Under the pieces are notes generated by a model. That model did no database searches and was not told where the DNA came from. It saw only the letters and a program-made list of their open reading frames with translations. Below, piece after piece: positions 27,701 through 36,389 of a stretch of DNA of 64,000 nt (its first letter is position 1; every line of letters starts with the position of its first letter). The DNA lies in assembly GCF_000317895.1 (NCBI RefSeq), contig NC_019567.1, positions 3,224,001-3,288,000 of the forward strand. Direction: 5' to 3'. The translations under genes and the position numbers were made by a program. Source of the DNA: Bdellovibrio bacteriovorus str. Tiberius (GTDB lineage: Bacteria; Bdellovibrionota; Bdellovibrionia; Bdellovibrionales; Bdellovibrionaceae).

Positions 27701-28816
27701 TTACCGGCGTTGTTTCAGTTTTCTCTTCTTGCCGCTATTATCCGTGAATTTGAAGTTAGCATCAAAGCTTAAATCAATGCTGAGGCCCACCATGATGCGA
27801 TTGTCAGCACTCTGACCCGGATAGACACCCAGCTCTTCTGTGTAACTTGCAGCATCAAGACGGAAAATAAAGAAATCAAAGCCCGCACCATAGGAGAAAT
27901 ACCCCTGATTAATACCGGCGCGGATATCCAGGAACGGAATTGAAATCTCGGTCCCCAGATGCAGTTTTTTACCGATCTGAATGTCCGGATCCAAAAGGTG
28001 CTGACCTTCCAGCGCCACAATCCAGTCAAGCCCCGGAAGATCAAAGCCCAAAGAAACCCCGGCCCCCAGATTCTGAGGAATGTGCGAAGGCGCCTCTGCC
28101 CCCGCGGTCTTTTCAAAGGCCGTGCTACCCACATCTTTCCATACCACTGTCAGTGTTGGATTTAGCGGAGTATCTGCCTGGGTCAGAATTGCGAGATCCA
28201 CGCCATAGCCCGTGCCCTTGTTTTCAAACTGATCCATGATGGCGTTGATGTCACTGGCGTTCGCCACGGTCGTCAGACCCAGCTCTTGCACGTCCCCGCC
28301 CCAGCGGTTCACACGCTTCAGCGCCAGTCCCAGGAAGGTTTTCGGACCCAGTGGATATGCGCCACCGACATAGTAAGCCGAATCGTTGCGGAAGTAGGTC
28401 GTAAATTCGGGATATCCGGGATTATGCAGCTCCAGCGAAAGAGTATAGTCGGTGTAATAGCCAAAGCCGATATAAGGCAACGCAATGGCAGCACTGCCCG
28501 TTCCCAGGAAATGCAGACGACGACCGAACAACCCATTGTAAGTGGACGGATCATCCCCATCGATGTCTTCGATGGCGTCCAGATCCTCTTTAGTCGGAGT
28601 TCTGCCACCAAGGCCCACACTCAAAAGATGAATATCAAGACCTTCGATTTTTCCCATCGCGGCCGGATTCGAAAACAGAGCTTCTGATCCATGAACTGTG
28701 GTCAGCATCGTGCCCCCCATCCCCATGGAACGGATAGGACGATACATTTGATTGATCTCTTGCGCCTGTACCGGCAACCCCAGAAGCACAAGAATGAAAG
28801 ACGCCAGGAACTTCAT
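27701..28816 (-). CDS. PorV/FadL-like outer-membrane barrel, paralog 1
   Basis: A 371-residue barrel with a signal peptide (PVQAQ). The N-terminal block RPIRSMGMGGTML...ALFSNPAAMG matches the PorV/TraF/FadL-type motif (GMGGA...NPAxxG) found in two other genes here (29800-30885 and 31921-33102). The mature chain has many amphipathic strands. ATG 28816 (or 28819, one codon longer) overlaps the stop of the lipoprotein upstream. The AddB-like gene follows 6 bases later. Such proteins often act as substrate-loading or transport barrels, or in type IX/surface-export systems. Here no partner of that type is seen. Confidence 0.75.
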   Translation of the reverse strand: MKFLASFILVLLGLPVQAQEINQMYRPIRSMGMGGTMLTTVHGSEALFSNPAAMGKIEGLDIHLLSVGLGGRTPTKEDLDAIEDIDGDDPSTYNGLFGRRLHFLGTGSAAIALPYIGFGYYTDYTLSLELHNPGYPEFTTYFRNDSAYYVGGAYPLGPKTFLGLALKRVNRWGGDVQELGLTTVANASDINAIMDQFENKGTGYGVDLAILTQADTPLNPTLTVVWKDVGSTAFEKTAGAEAPSHIPQNLGAGVSLGFDLPGLDWIVALEGQHLLDPDIQIGKKLHLGTEISIPFLDIRAGINQGYFSYGAGFDFFIFRLDAASYTEELGVYPGQSADNRIMVGLSIDLSFDANFKFTDNSGKKRKLKQRR

Positions 28817-28818
28817 CA

Positions 28819-29790
28819 TCAGAACCCCGGTATTTTCAGTCGAGGACAGCACGCGGCTGCATCGGGATAAACTTTGGTTGGATCACAGGCGCCAAAGCCC
28901 ATGCCATTGGTGTCCATCAGAACACGAATGGTATAAAGCAGTTCAGGCCCCACGGCAGCTTCATTGGTGGCTGTACAGTTGCCTGCACCGGCTACGGATT
29001 CACACTGCTCTAAAGCATCTTGCAACGCCGTCAAAGTGGAGTTGTCCCCGGACAGGACGGAAGCCAGCGCAGAGATGTTTTCGAAAATCAAACCGATGCC
29101 TGAAGCAACCTTTTTGGCTTCAGTGTCAGTGATGGATCTTGTTGGTGCCACCACCGGAGCGGGAATCGAAAGAGGATTCTGCGGGCTTGGGCCCGGCTGC
29201 GCCCACCCGTCAGTGGCTGTCGCAGTACCCGGAGCACCGGAATAGTTATGACAGACGCTGTAGTTGGTATTGTAAACGCCATCCACCACGCCATCATTCG
29301 TCGGATCCAGTTTCGCACTGATCGTTGTTCCGATGCGGGCAATACCCAGAATGGTCATAAATAGATTCTGATCCTGAGTACGCTGCAAAACTGTTCCCAG
29401 GCTTGAGATAATAGAAATCGCCTGATCACAGGACGCGGTATCCAGGGTGTTGCCACCAAAGATGGAAACAAAGAACGGAAAAATATTCGCTGACGGACTG
29501 TTTTGCATCCCGCTGATGATATCCACGAAAGTGAAACCACATTTTCCGGCATAAGCTCCGGCCAGCGTTTCTTTCACACTGACTTTCGCAGCATAAGTTG
29601 GCGACAACTGATTTTCGATAATATCAATAGCTTCGTCCCATTCAAGGGCATCAAGCTTTTTCTTGGCTTCATAATAAAGCGCATCGTCTGAATCGGTATC
29701 AGAGACATCCGTCAGCAGATTGGGCTGCGCACAGGAAGTGGTCAGAACCAGGCTCAGTAGAATTATGAAAGCTTGTTTAACACATTTCAT
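28819..29790 (-). CDS. Lipoprotein of the PorV-like locus
   Basis: A 323-residue lipoprotein with lipobox TTSC (Cys near 20). The mature N-terminus has helical, TPR-like text (YYEAKKKLDALEWDEAIDIIENQL, shown in pieces) and then AGAYAGKCGF. Many Cys (CHNYSG, EQCESVAGAGNC, GACDPTK, AACCPRLK) suggest disulfides. It sits 9 bases after the paralog-2 barrel and overlaps the paralog-1 barrel, so it probably works with both. A similar layout (leader, then a Cys-containing ...LRCAAGF) is seen in the 31089 lipoprotein. Confidence 0.75.
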   Translation of the reverse strand: MKCVKQAFIILLSLVLTTSCAQPNLLTDVSDTDSDDALYYEAKKKLDALEWDEAIDIIENQLSPTYAAKVSVKETLAGAYAGKCGFTFVDIISGMQNSPSANIFPFFVSIFGGNTLDTASCDQAISIISSLGTVLQRTQDQNLFMTILGIARIGTTISAKLDPTNDGVVDGVYNTNYSVCHNYSGAPGTATATDGWAQPGPSPQNPLSIPAPVVAPTRSITDTEAKKVASGIGLIFENISALASVLSGDNSTLTALQDALEQCESVAGAGNCTATNEAAVGPELLYTIRVLMDTNGMGFGACDPTKVYPDAAACCPRLKIPGF

Positions 29791-29799
29791 GCTTCATCC

Positions 29800-30885
29800 T
29801 TAAAACCGGTATGCGAACTTGACGGTGTATCGTCTGTCTTCTTTGGGTGCATCTGCGGTGCCGACTTCTTCGCCGTAGGTGGCAAACTGCCACTGAAAGC
29901 TTTCGGAGGCGAGCTCCATACCAGCGGTCCAATATCTTTGATTATATCCGGCACGGGCAAAAACCACATCCCCGAAGTTCAATTCGAGACCGCCGTGGAT
30001 CAATTTGGCTTTGTCCTCTTCATCCCCTGATGTTAATAAACCACGGTACTCTACAGTCCATGCAGAGCGAACGTAGTTAGAATGAATCGGAAAGATTGCT
30101 GCTGCGACATCAATGTCCTGCTTCACCAAATTGGGACGGTTGGCTGTGTCTAATCGGACACCATGTGCCTGATCGAAACTGGTTCCACCCACATCACGAA
30201 CCACAGCAGAAATTGTTGGAATCATTTTCCACGGAGCCGCCAGAATCAAACCAACATCTGTTGAAAGGCCCACGCCTTCACTGGCGATAGAGTCATAGTC
30301 CATCGGACCCGTCGCCGACAGAGCCGGATCATCGACTTCCACGCGACTGATCAGCTTGGTGTTGAACCCCAGTTTCACCCGCCCGTCGAAGAAGCGGAAG
30401 TTGAAACCCAGAACGAAGGCAAGGTCATTGCGATAATAGGCATCCACGGTGGTGCCATCATCAGACATCATCGCATCCAAAGTGTAATTTCCATAAATAC
30501 CCACACCAAAGTTTCTGCCCACGAACGACGGAAACACCTGAAGCTTGGCGTGGTAAGGCATATTGCGGTTTTTTTCCAAAGCCCCCAGCACATCTTCCAG
30601 ACTGTAAGGATTTGAGAACGAAGAATCCGCATAGAAGCCTTGAGTTTCAGAACCGAATTCGATCTCTGGATCGAAAATGGTTCCATAGAAATCACGAAGC
30701 TTACCCAAAGCCGCGGGATTCACCAGCAAAGCTGTTTCATCATTGGTTACAGCCAGGCAGGCACCGCCCATTCCCAGGCAGCGGACACCGCTATAAAAAT
30801 TTTGGCGCGCACGAGCGTTCACATCCGGTGTGAACACCATCAACAGAACTATTTGAATGAGCGCTATCCACAAAATCCTTTTCAT
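29800..30885 (-). CDS. PorV/FadL-like outer-membrane barrel, paralog 2
   Basis: A 361-residue barrel with a signal peptide (MKRILWIALIQIVLLMVF then NARA). It has the GMGGACLAV...ALLVNPAALG block near residue 38 and ends in RRYTVKFAYRF, with a terminal Phe as usual for barrels. ATG 30885 is preferred over the in-frame 30915. It is the first gene of the apparent operon that continues with the lipoprotein, paralog 1 and the AddAB-like genes. A FliA-like -10 box lies upstream at 30926-30933. Confidence 0.78.
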   Translation of the reverse strand: MKRILWIALIQIVLLMVFTPDVNARARQNFYSGVRCLGMGGACLAVTNDETALLVNPAALGKLRDFYGTIFDPEIEFGSETQGFYADSSFSNPYSLEDVLGALEKNRNMPYHAKLQVFPSFVGRNFGVGIYGNYTLDAMMSDDGTTVDAYYRNDLAFVLGFNFRFFDGRVKLGFNTKLISRVEVDDPALSATGPMDYDSIASEGVGLSTDVGLILAAPWKMIPTISAVVRDVGGTSFDQAHGVRLDTANRPNLVKQDIDVAAAIFPIHSNYVRSAWTVEYRGLLTSGDEEDKAKLIHGGLELNFGDVVFARAGYNQRYWTAGMELASESFQWQFATYGEEVGTADAPKEDRRYTVKFAYRF

Positions 30886-31088
30886 AGATACCTCGTTAAT
30901 AAGAAGTCGAAACAAGTCATTATGCTTATCGGTCGATCAGGGGATCACATTGAGACGTTTCAGAAAAATACATTCAAAGGTCCTGCTTACATATTCGTTA
31001 CGAATTCACGATCAATGTCATTTGCGAGTTAAGGCCGCCCGAAGAAATCCGATAAGTTCTCTGTACTTTAGACCAAGGAGTTTCCAGG
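30886..31088. promoter_or_regulatory. Divergent FliA-like promoters plus TTGAGAC/CCCCTGAT element
   Basis: Minus strand: ACCGATAA (complement of 30926-30933) could be a sigma-28 -10 box for the barrel gene, with GTCTCAA (30950-30956) and CCCCTGAT (30936-30943) just upstream. Plus strand: TAAGG near 31030 and TCCGATAA at 31048-31055 match a sigma-28-type -35/-10 pair for the 31089 lipoprotein. The minus -35 match is weak. Confidence 0.42.
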
Positions 31089-31820
31089 ATGTTTTCGAAG
31101 AAAATCGCAACTATGATTCTAGGATTGAGCGCAGCTATTCTCACGGGATGTGAGGGTGAACAAACTGAAAAAGACATGATCGCCGAAGCCCAGTTCTGCC
31201 TGGACGAAGCGCGAGATGCCGCCTCTGCCAATGCCTGCATGAGCAAGATCAACGGCATCACCTCCCCTAACGCTTATACATTAAGATGTGCTGCCGGGTT
31301 TATCTCTTCCGGTATCACTTCGGCTGCCAATCTGTCCTCGGCCCTGACTGCGATCAGTGAAGGCGGCGGTCCAACAGACATGCTAACGGCGCTAAGTTTT
31401 GACGATGTCGTACTAGCCAACAACACAGCCAATTATTGCAATCAATCCGGCCAAAAAGGTCTGGCATTGATAGGAGCAATGGCGAAAAGCGCCACAGCTC
31501 TTTCAAATGCAGCGAACTCCCTAAACTTGGGTTCCTGTGACGGAAGCGACATCTCCTCGTGCGATCCAGCGGCAATTGAAAATGCCATTAGTGACATTCT
31601 CGCCAACCCAAACTCAAGTGCCGCGATTGAGGCCGTAGAAGCTATCGGCTCCTCTATTCAGACTGTATACTCAGTCACTTGTGGTGGCACTAACAACGCC
31701 AACTCAGACATCTGTGGTGACATCAACCAAGCGGCTGCTACAGCTGGCATTGACATATCCACCGCGGATATTTCAGCCATCGGCCAAGCCCTGCTAGCTC
31801 AATGGAATCCAACCCCATAA
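31089..31820 (+). CDS. Lipoprotein of the PorV-like locus, plus strand
   Basis: A 243-residue lipoprotein with lipobox LTGC (Cys near 21). The mature part is rich in Ser, Ala, Asn and Gly, with paired Cys (QFCLDEA, NACMSK, LRCAAGF, NYCNQS, GSCDGS, SSCDPA, TCGG, DICGD). No family is recognised. It is divergent from the barrel operon and may share its control. The ribosome binding site AAGGAG lies about 9 bases before the ATG. It could be a functional counterpart of the 28819-29790 lipoprotein (inference). Confidence 0.72.
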   Translation: MFSKKIATMILGLSAAILTGCEGEQTEKDMIAEAQFCLDEARDAASANACMSKINGITSPNAYTLRCAAGFISSGITSAANLSSALTAISEGGGPTDMLTALSFDDVVLANNTANYCNQSGQKGLALIGAMAKSATALSNAANSLNLGSCDGSDISSCDPAAIENAISDILANPNSSAAIEAVEAIGSSIQTVYSVTCGGTNNANSDICGDINQAAATAGIDISTADISAIGQALLAQWNPTP

Positions 31821-31867
31821 TCGCAAAAGGTACCTGCTTACTTTTGCATAAGCTTTGCAGCAAAATA

Positions 31868-31905
31868 GAAAACGGCCCATTTTAGGGCCGTTTTGCTTTT
31901 TCCAG
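31868..31905. terminator. Bidirectional intrinsic terminator
   Basis: AAAACGGCCC / GGGCCGTTTT stem (31869-31878 and 31885-31894) with a TTTTGCTTTTT tail. It separates two convergent genes. Confidence 0.9.
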
Positions 31906-31920
31906 ATCTGAATTTCAGTT

Positions 31921-33102
31921 TTAGAAGTCGAGGTTGAGACGGGTCATGTACACGCGGCTTTCCACCGGAGTGTTGCGGGTTCCGACGTCATCCGCGTAAG
32001 ACGCGAAATCCAAATTAAAGATCCCCAGCTCCGCGGAAATACCCGCTGTCCAGAAGGCCTCTTTCAAACCCACGCGATAATGACCTTTCCACCAGGTGGA
32101 AACAGTCCAGTCGAACTCAAAGCCCAAGTGAACACCTTTTCTCCAGTTGAAATCAGGGTGTCCCAGATCACGCACATCCAAAACGCCGCGACCGCCAAAG
32201 ATCCACATGCTTGGGTATTCCCAGCGCGTTCCGATGTCGACAACACGGTAAAGCTTTTCCGGCTCGCCGTTTTGACCTTCTTTATTCAACAACTTCAATG
32301 AAGAACCAAAGCCGGTTTCAGCCACGTTACGAACAACCAAACCCACAGTCGGGCTGGCCAGACGAAGCACTGACCACAAACCTGAATCCGGTAATTCCGG
32401 AGTCCACAGGAAGCCGATGTCGGCATCAATCGTGTAACCTTCCAGCAGGTCCTCTTTCTTGATGATCTCGTCACCAGTTGAAAGATCCACGGCACTGATA
32501 GGACGGCTATAGAATCCACGGTTCACAAATTTACCCGTCACACCCCAGGACAGACGTCCATGGTCCACACCTTTGACGTCATCAGCATAGGAAAGTGCCA
32601 GTGTTGTATCCGCATACACCGTCGTATTGATAGTTGGACCCAACTGCTGGTGCATCGCCATTTCCAAAGAAACATCCGCAGGGATCAACGCGATCCCCCA
32701 GTTTGGACGAACCCAGAAGCCCTCCATCGGAGCAATTCGCATGGAATAGACTTCACCATAGTTCTTTTCAATCAACTCAAGGTAAGCTTGCTGCTTCTGC
32801 TGCTCTGATTGATTGCTTTTTTCAATGTCCGAATATTCATTGTAGAAATCCATCGCCCCTGGCGTTCCACCCGCCGTCAAAGACAGATTGATTTGACCGT
32901 CTTCACGACGAGCCAGACCTGCCGGGTTATAGAACATCGCCGAATAATCATTGGCAACCGCCACGAAGGCGTCACCCATCCCCAGGGCCCGAGGCGCCTG
33001 ATAGTGATGGTGAATGGTGGTGCTGACGCTTTCAGCCTGCGCAGATACAGTGGTGATCATCGCAGACAGGCCCGCGAGGAACAGGAATCCTCTATTGAAC
33101 AT
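31921..33102 (-). CDS. PorV/FadL-like outer-membrane barrel, paralog 3
   Basis: A 393-residue barrel with a signal peptide (MFNRGFLFLAGLSAM then AQA). The RALGMGDAFVAVANDYSAMFYNPAGLARR block is the clearest of the three paralogs, with MGDA in place of MGGA. It ends in MTRLNLDF. ATG 33102 behind GGAGG is chosen over 33129. It stands apart from the other two paralogs, convergent with the 31089 lipoprotein and divergent from the 33160 gene by 57 bases. Confidence 0.78.
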   Translation of the reverse strand: MFNRGFLFLAGLSAMITTVSAQAESVSTTIHHHYQAPRALGMGDAFVAVANDYSAMFYNPAGLARREDGQINLSLTAGGTPGAMDFYNEYSDIEKSNQSEQQKQQAYLELIEKNYGEVYSMRIAPMEGFWVRPNWGIALIPADVSLEMAMHQQLGPTINTTVYADTTLALSYADDVKGVDHGRLSWGVTGKFVNRGFYSRPISAVDLSTGDEIIKKEDLLEGYTIDADIGFLWTPELPDSGLWSVLRLASPTVGLVVRNVAETGFGSSLKLLNKEGQNGEPEKLYRVVDIGTRWEYPSMWIFGGRGVLDVRDLGHPDFNWRKGVHLGFEFDWTVSTWWKGHYRVGLKEAFWTAGISAELGIFNLDFASYADDVGTRNTPVESRVYMTRLNLDF

Positions 33103-33122
33103 AAATTTTGCCTCCAAAATTC

Positions 33123-33152
33123 TTACCATTGATTGTAGACATAATTTATACT
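33123..33152 (+). promoter_or_regulatory. Putative sigma-70 promoter giving a near-leaderless mRNA
   Basis: TTACCA (33123-33128), an 18-base spacer, and TATACT (33147-33152) lie only 7 bases before ATG 33160. There is no Shine-Dalgarno sequence. Confidence 0.35.
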
Positions 33153-33159
33153 TTGTCTT

Positions 33160-33726
33160 ATGCGAGTTTTTCTTAGCCTCCTTTTTTTGACCTTGGTCGT
33201 GAGTTCAGTTCAGAGCATGGCAGCTCCCACAACAACGACCACTTTAGAAACCTCCCCGCTTTCAGGCGAGGACGACGCGGATCTGGCATCTGTGAAAGTC
33301 TCAGATTTTGCAGAACGCAAAGAATTTCTGATTCAGACTGCCGTCGGATATCAGAGCGGAAATTACCTGGAGCGTGATGAATGGGCCCAAGGCCCTTATC
33401 TGGCAGTGCGCTTTGCTTTGCTGAAACAGTCCCCTTTGCCGGCCTGGGACTATGAACTTTCCTATAACACAGAGGAATTCCTCGGAGTGGGATTGGGCCA
33501 CCGCTGGTACTTCGTGGAAGAAGACCGTTATCTGCCTTACGCGCGTCTGGGCGGCAATGCCTATCTGGAATCTTCAGATGGTGTGACAGGTCTGATTGAA
33601 ATCCGCCGCTGGCGTGTGCATGCCGGGATCGGTGCTGGCGAAACGTTCACCGGCGAAGTCGGCACCGGGTTTTCAGTGACCGGGCCGGATATCTATGCCC
33701 AGTTCGGTTATAACTTTCAATTCTGA
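33160..33726 (+). CDS. Small outer-membrane barrel-like protein
   Basis: A 188-residue exported protein with a signal peptide (residues 1-22). A Thr-rich linker (TTTTTLETSP) precedes a beta-rich domain (QTAVGYQSGNYL, LGVGLGHRWYFV, YARLGGNAYLES, VHAGIGAGETFTGEVGTGFSV) that ends in YAQFGYNFQF. That fits a small 8-stranded barrel. No Shine-Dalgarno is seen before ATG 33160, and a TATACT -10 box lies so close that the mRNA may be leaderless. Its 3' end overlaps the end of coaE by 10 bases on the opposite strand. Confidence 0.7.
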   Translation: MRVFLSLLFLTLVVSSVQSMAAPTTTTTLETSPLSGEDDADLASVKVSDFAERKEFLIQTAVGYQSGNYLERDEWAQGPYLAVRFALLKQSPLPAWDYELSYNTEEFLGVGLGHRWYFVEEDRYLPYARLGGNAYLESSDGVTGLIEIRRWRVHAGIGAGETFTGEVGTGFSVTGPDIYAQFGYNFQF

Positions 33727-34322
33727 TTTTTTAGCTCTTCCAGCCATTTCAACAACCGGTCCACTTCGCGCAGCAAATGCTGCTCGTCGCGGTTGTTGTG
33801 CAGAACAAAGTCCGCCTGCTGCTCTTTGAACTGAATGGGAATCTGGGACGCAATCCGCATCTCGATTTCATCCTCGCTCCAGTTCTGGCGGCGCAAACGC
33901 TCTTTTTGCTGTTCCTTCGTGCAGGCCACAACAATTACACCGTCAAACTGATCCTTGGCGCGGGTCTCAAACAACAATGGGATATCATAGATGGCAAGCT
34001 TGTGCCCCATGTCCTCGTGCAGACGGCGGCGGCGGCGGGTTTCCTCGCGGATCAAGGGATGAGTGATCGCTTCCAACCTGTGCAAGAGCTCGGGATGTCC
34101 GAAGACCTTCTGCCCAAGTTTGCGCCGATCCAGGGCCCCTTCGGCAGTCAGAAACTCTGGACCGAACTCTTGTATGACGGACTTAAGTCCAGCAGAGCCC
34201 GGTTTCACGACTTCCTTGGCAATTTCATCAGCATCCACCACCGGAATGTCATAAGTTCGGAGCATTCTGCTGACCGTGCTCTTGCCACAGGCTATACCTC
34301 CGGTCAGTCCAATCCATTTCAT
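33717..34322 (-). CDS. coaE: Dephospho-CoA kinase CoaE
   Basis: Adds the 3' phosphate to dephospho-CoA, the last step of coenzyme A synthesis. The 201-residue protein has the P-loop GLTGGIACGKSTVSRML (residues 5-21), DADEIAK (about 31-37), THPLIREE, and the lid sequence RRQNWSEDEIEMRI. ATG 34322 follows AAGGAG. The gene is divergent from the kinase gene at 34388 by 65 bases. The C-terminal tail is short and charged. Confidence 0.93.
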   Translation of the reverse strand: MKWIGLTGGIACGKSTVSRMLRTYDIPVVDADEIAKEVVKPGSAGLKSVIQEFGPEFLTAEGALDRRKLGQKVFGHPELLHRLEAITHPLIREETRRRRRLHEDMGHKLAIYDIPLLFETRAKDQFDGVIVVACTKEQQKERLRRQNWSEDEIEMRIASQIPIQFKEQQADFVLHNNRDEQHLLREVDRLLKWLEELKNQN

Positions 34323-34387
34323 ATTTGAAACTCCTTAAGGATTATTTTTATTTTACCGATAGTCTTCTCAAAGGGGAACATGATTTC

Positions 34388-36349
34388 ATGTCTCAAGCTG
34401 TGGAACAGTTCGGAAAATACATTCTTCTAGAGAGACTCGCCGCCGGCGGTATGGCGGAAGTGTATCTTTCTAAATCCACAGGCGCAGTGGGCGTCAATAA
34501 GTTCGTCGCAATCAAGCGCATTCTTCCCCAATATTCCGATCATCAGGACTTTATTGAGATGTTCAAGGAAGAGGCAAAGATCGCCGTGAATCTGAATCAC
34601 GGGAACGTTGTCTCAATTTACGATTTCGGGGTCGAAAGAGCTCAGTTCTTCCTTGTCATGGAATACGTCGAAGGCCGCAACCTTCGCCAGATTCTGAATG
34701 AGCTTAAGAAAACCAACACTCAATTCACCATCGAGCAGATCGTATACATGATCAAAGAGGTCGCGGCTGGTCTTGACCACGCTCACCGTTGCATCGATGG
34801 CACCACCGGCAAACCACTGAACATCGTTCACCGTGACATGAGTCCGCAGAACATCATGGTCAGCTTTGAAGGTGAAGTGAAGATCATCGACTTCGGTATC
34901 GCCAAAGCGGAAACGCAGATGGAAGCCACCAAAGCCGGTACTCTTAAAGGTAAATACGGTTACATGAGCCCTGAGCAGGCAGATGGTCAGTCCATCGACC
35001 CGCGCACGGATATTTTCTCTATGGGTATCGTCCTGTGGGAGCTTCTGGCCAACGACCGTCTGTTCACTTCCAACAGTGAAGCGGCGATCCTGCGCAAGAT
35101 CCGTGAATGTCAGGTGCCTTCCATCAGAAAGATCAATCCTTCCGTTCCACCGGAACTGGAAAGAATTGTGAACAAGGCGCTGGCGAAAGACAAAAGCCTG
35201 CGTTATCAGACTGCGGCGGCATTCCACCGTGATCTGAACCGTTTCCTTAATACTCAGTATCCAGAGTTCTCCCCGCACGACTTCAGCGTGTTCATGAAGA
35301 ACGCCTTCTCGGCAGCCTTCCTTGAGCAGCGTCGCAAGCTGGTTGAATTCGCCAAGATTCAGGCGCAGCCGGTTTCTGAAGACAAAACCATTGTCACTCA
35401 GACAGACATGCGCACACCTCAACGTCCTCCGGCTTATGCCCCTCCCGCGGAAGCAGCCGAAGGCGAAGAGCGTCTGGATCTGGACACCTCCACTGATATT
35501 CGTGTGAACCTGGACAATCTGAAAACGCCACCAAAACCTTCCATGCCGAAGGTTCCAGGCGCAACAGACACCAACATCACACAAACCCGCACGTCGGCTA
35601 CAGGCACTTTTGCCTCGGGCCCGGGCACCATGACTCGCACTCCTTCCAGCGTTTCCCCGATGGGAACACGCACGTCCATCGGCAGACCGGCGCCAAGTTC
35701 TTCCATGGAAGACATCACCGGCCTTGCGATGAAAGCCGTGGGTGCTTTGCTGGTTGTTGTGGGCTTGTGGTGGGGTTACACCAATTTCGTTGCAAAAAAA
35801 TCTCCGGGTAAATCCGGCACGACAGCAGGCCTGACACCGAAACCGGCCAACACGGGCAATGCCCAGGCTGCCGGCACCATGCAACAGACTGAACTGGCTG
35901 CGACTTCTCCGGAATACACTGTGACCATCTATTCCAATCCGGGCGGTGCCCGCGTGGTGATCGATGGCAACGACACGGGTGAATTCACACCGGTGCGCAA
36001 GACCGTGAAAGCCAACACTCCTTACAGTCTGCGACTGGTGAAGGAAGGTTACACGGATCTGGTGACAACCATCACTCCAACTTACGAGGCGTACTCTTTC
36101 ACTGGAACTCTGCAACGACTTCCAAGAGTGGCTTCCCTGATTATCAACATCGTCAACGGCGGCGCTAATCCGGAACTTCGCATTGCCGGTGTTCCAGTCA
36201 GCATCAAGCCAAGCGGTGACGCTTATCTGATTCAGGCTGAAGTTGGTGTCAAAATACAGGCTAGAAACAAGACGACAGGACTCTCTGCAGAAACCACAAT
36301 TACGGTTCCGGCAGACCAGAGAAAAATTGTAGATTTATATCTGAAATAA
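34388..36349 (+). CDS. Ser/Thr protein kinase with C-terminal PEGA domain
   Basis: A 653-residue membrane kinase. The N-terminal Hanks-type domain (about 8-270) has the glycine-rich LAAGGMAEVYLSK, VAIKRIL, the catalytic loop IVHRDMSPQNIMV, DFGIAK, and the activation segment GYMSPEQADG. A disordered Pro/Thr-rich linker (about 330-450) leads to one membrane helix (AVGALLVVVGLWWGY). Outside the membrane a PEGA domain (VTIYSNPGGARVVIDGNDTG, about 515-575) would face the periplasm. ATG 34388 is preferred over 34325. It lies only 40 bases before lipid operon A and could regulate it (inference). Confidence 0.9.
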   Translation: MSQAVEQFGKYILLERLAAGGMAEVYLSKSTGAVGVNKFVAIKRILPQYSDHQDFIEMFKEEAKIAVNLNHGNVVSIYDFGVERAQFFLVMEYVEGRNLRQILNELKKTNTQFTIEQIVYMIKEVAAGLDHAHRCIDGTTGKPLNIVHRDMSPQNIMVSFEGEVKIIDFGIAKAETQMEATKAGTLKGKYGYMSPEQADGQSIDPRTDIFSMGIVLWELLANDRLFTSNSEAAILRKIRECQVPSIRKINPSVPPELERIVNKALAKDKSLRYQTAAAFHRDLNRFLNTQYPEFSPHDFSVFMKNAFSAAFLEQRRKLVEFAKIQAQPVSEDKTIVTQTDMRTPQRPPAYAPPAEAAEGEERLDLDTSTDIRVNLDNLKTPPKPSMPKVPGATDTNITQTRTSATGTFASGPGTMTRTPSSVSPMGTRTSIGRPAPSSSMEDITGLAMKAVGALLVVVGLWWGYTNFVAKKSPGKSGTTAGLTPKPANTGNAQAAGTMQQTELAATSPEYTVTIYSNPGGARVVIDGNDTGEFTPVRKTVKANTPYSLRLVKEGYTDLVTTITPTYEAYSFTGTLQRLPRVASLIINIVNGGANPELRIAGVPVSIKPSGDAYLIQAEVGVKIQARNKTTGLSAETTITVPADQRKIVDLYLK

Positions 36350-36389
36350 TCACTTCGTCGCAAAGTTACGGCAACCAGGAGTTTTCATC

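Noticed and set aside
34613-36115. 500-codon antisense ORF over the Ser/Thr kinase
   Set aside because: Kinase motifs on the sense strand are intact, and the antisense product has low-complexity composition.
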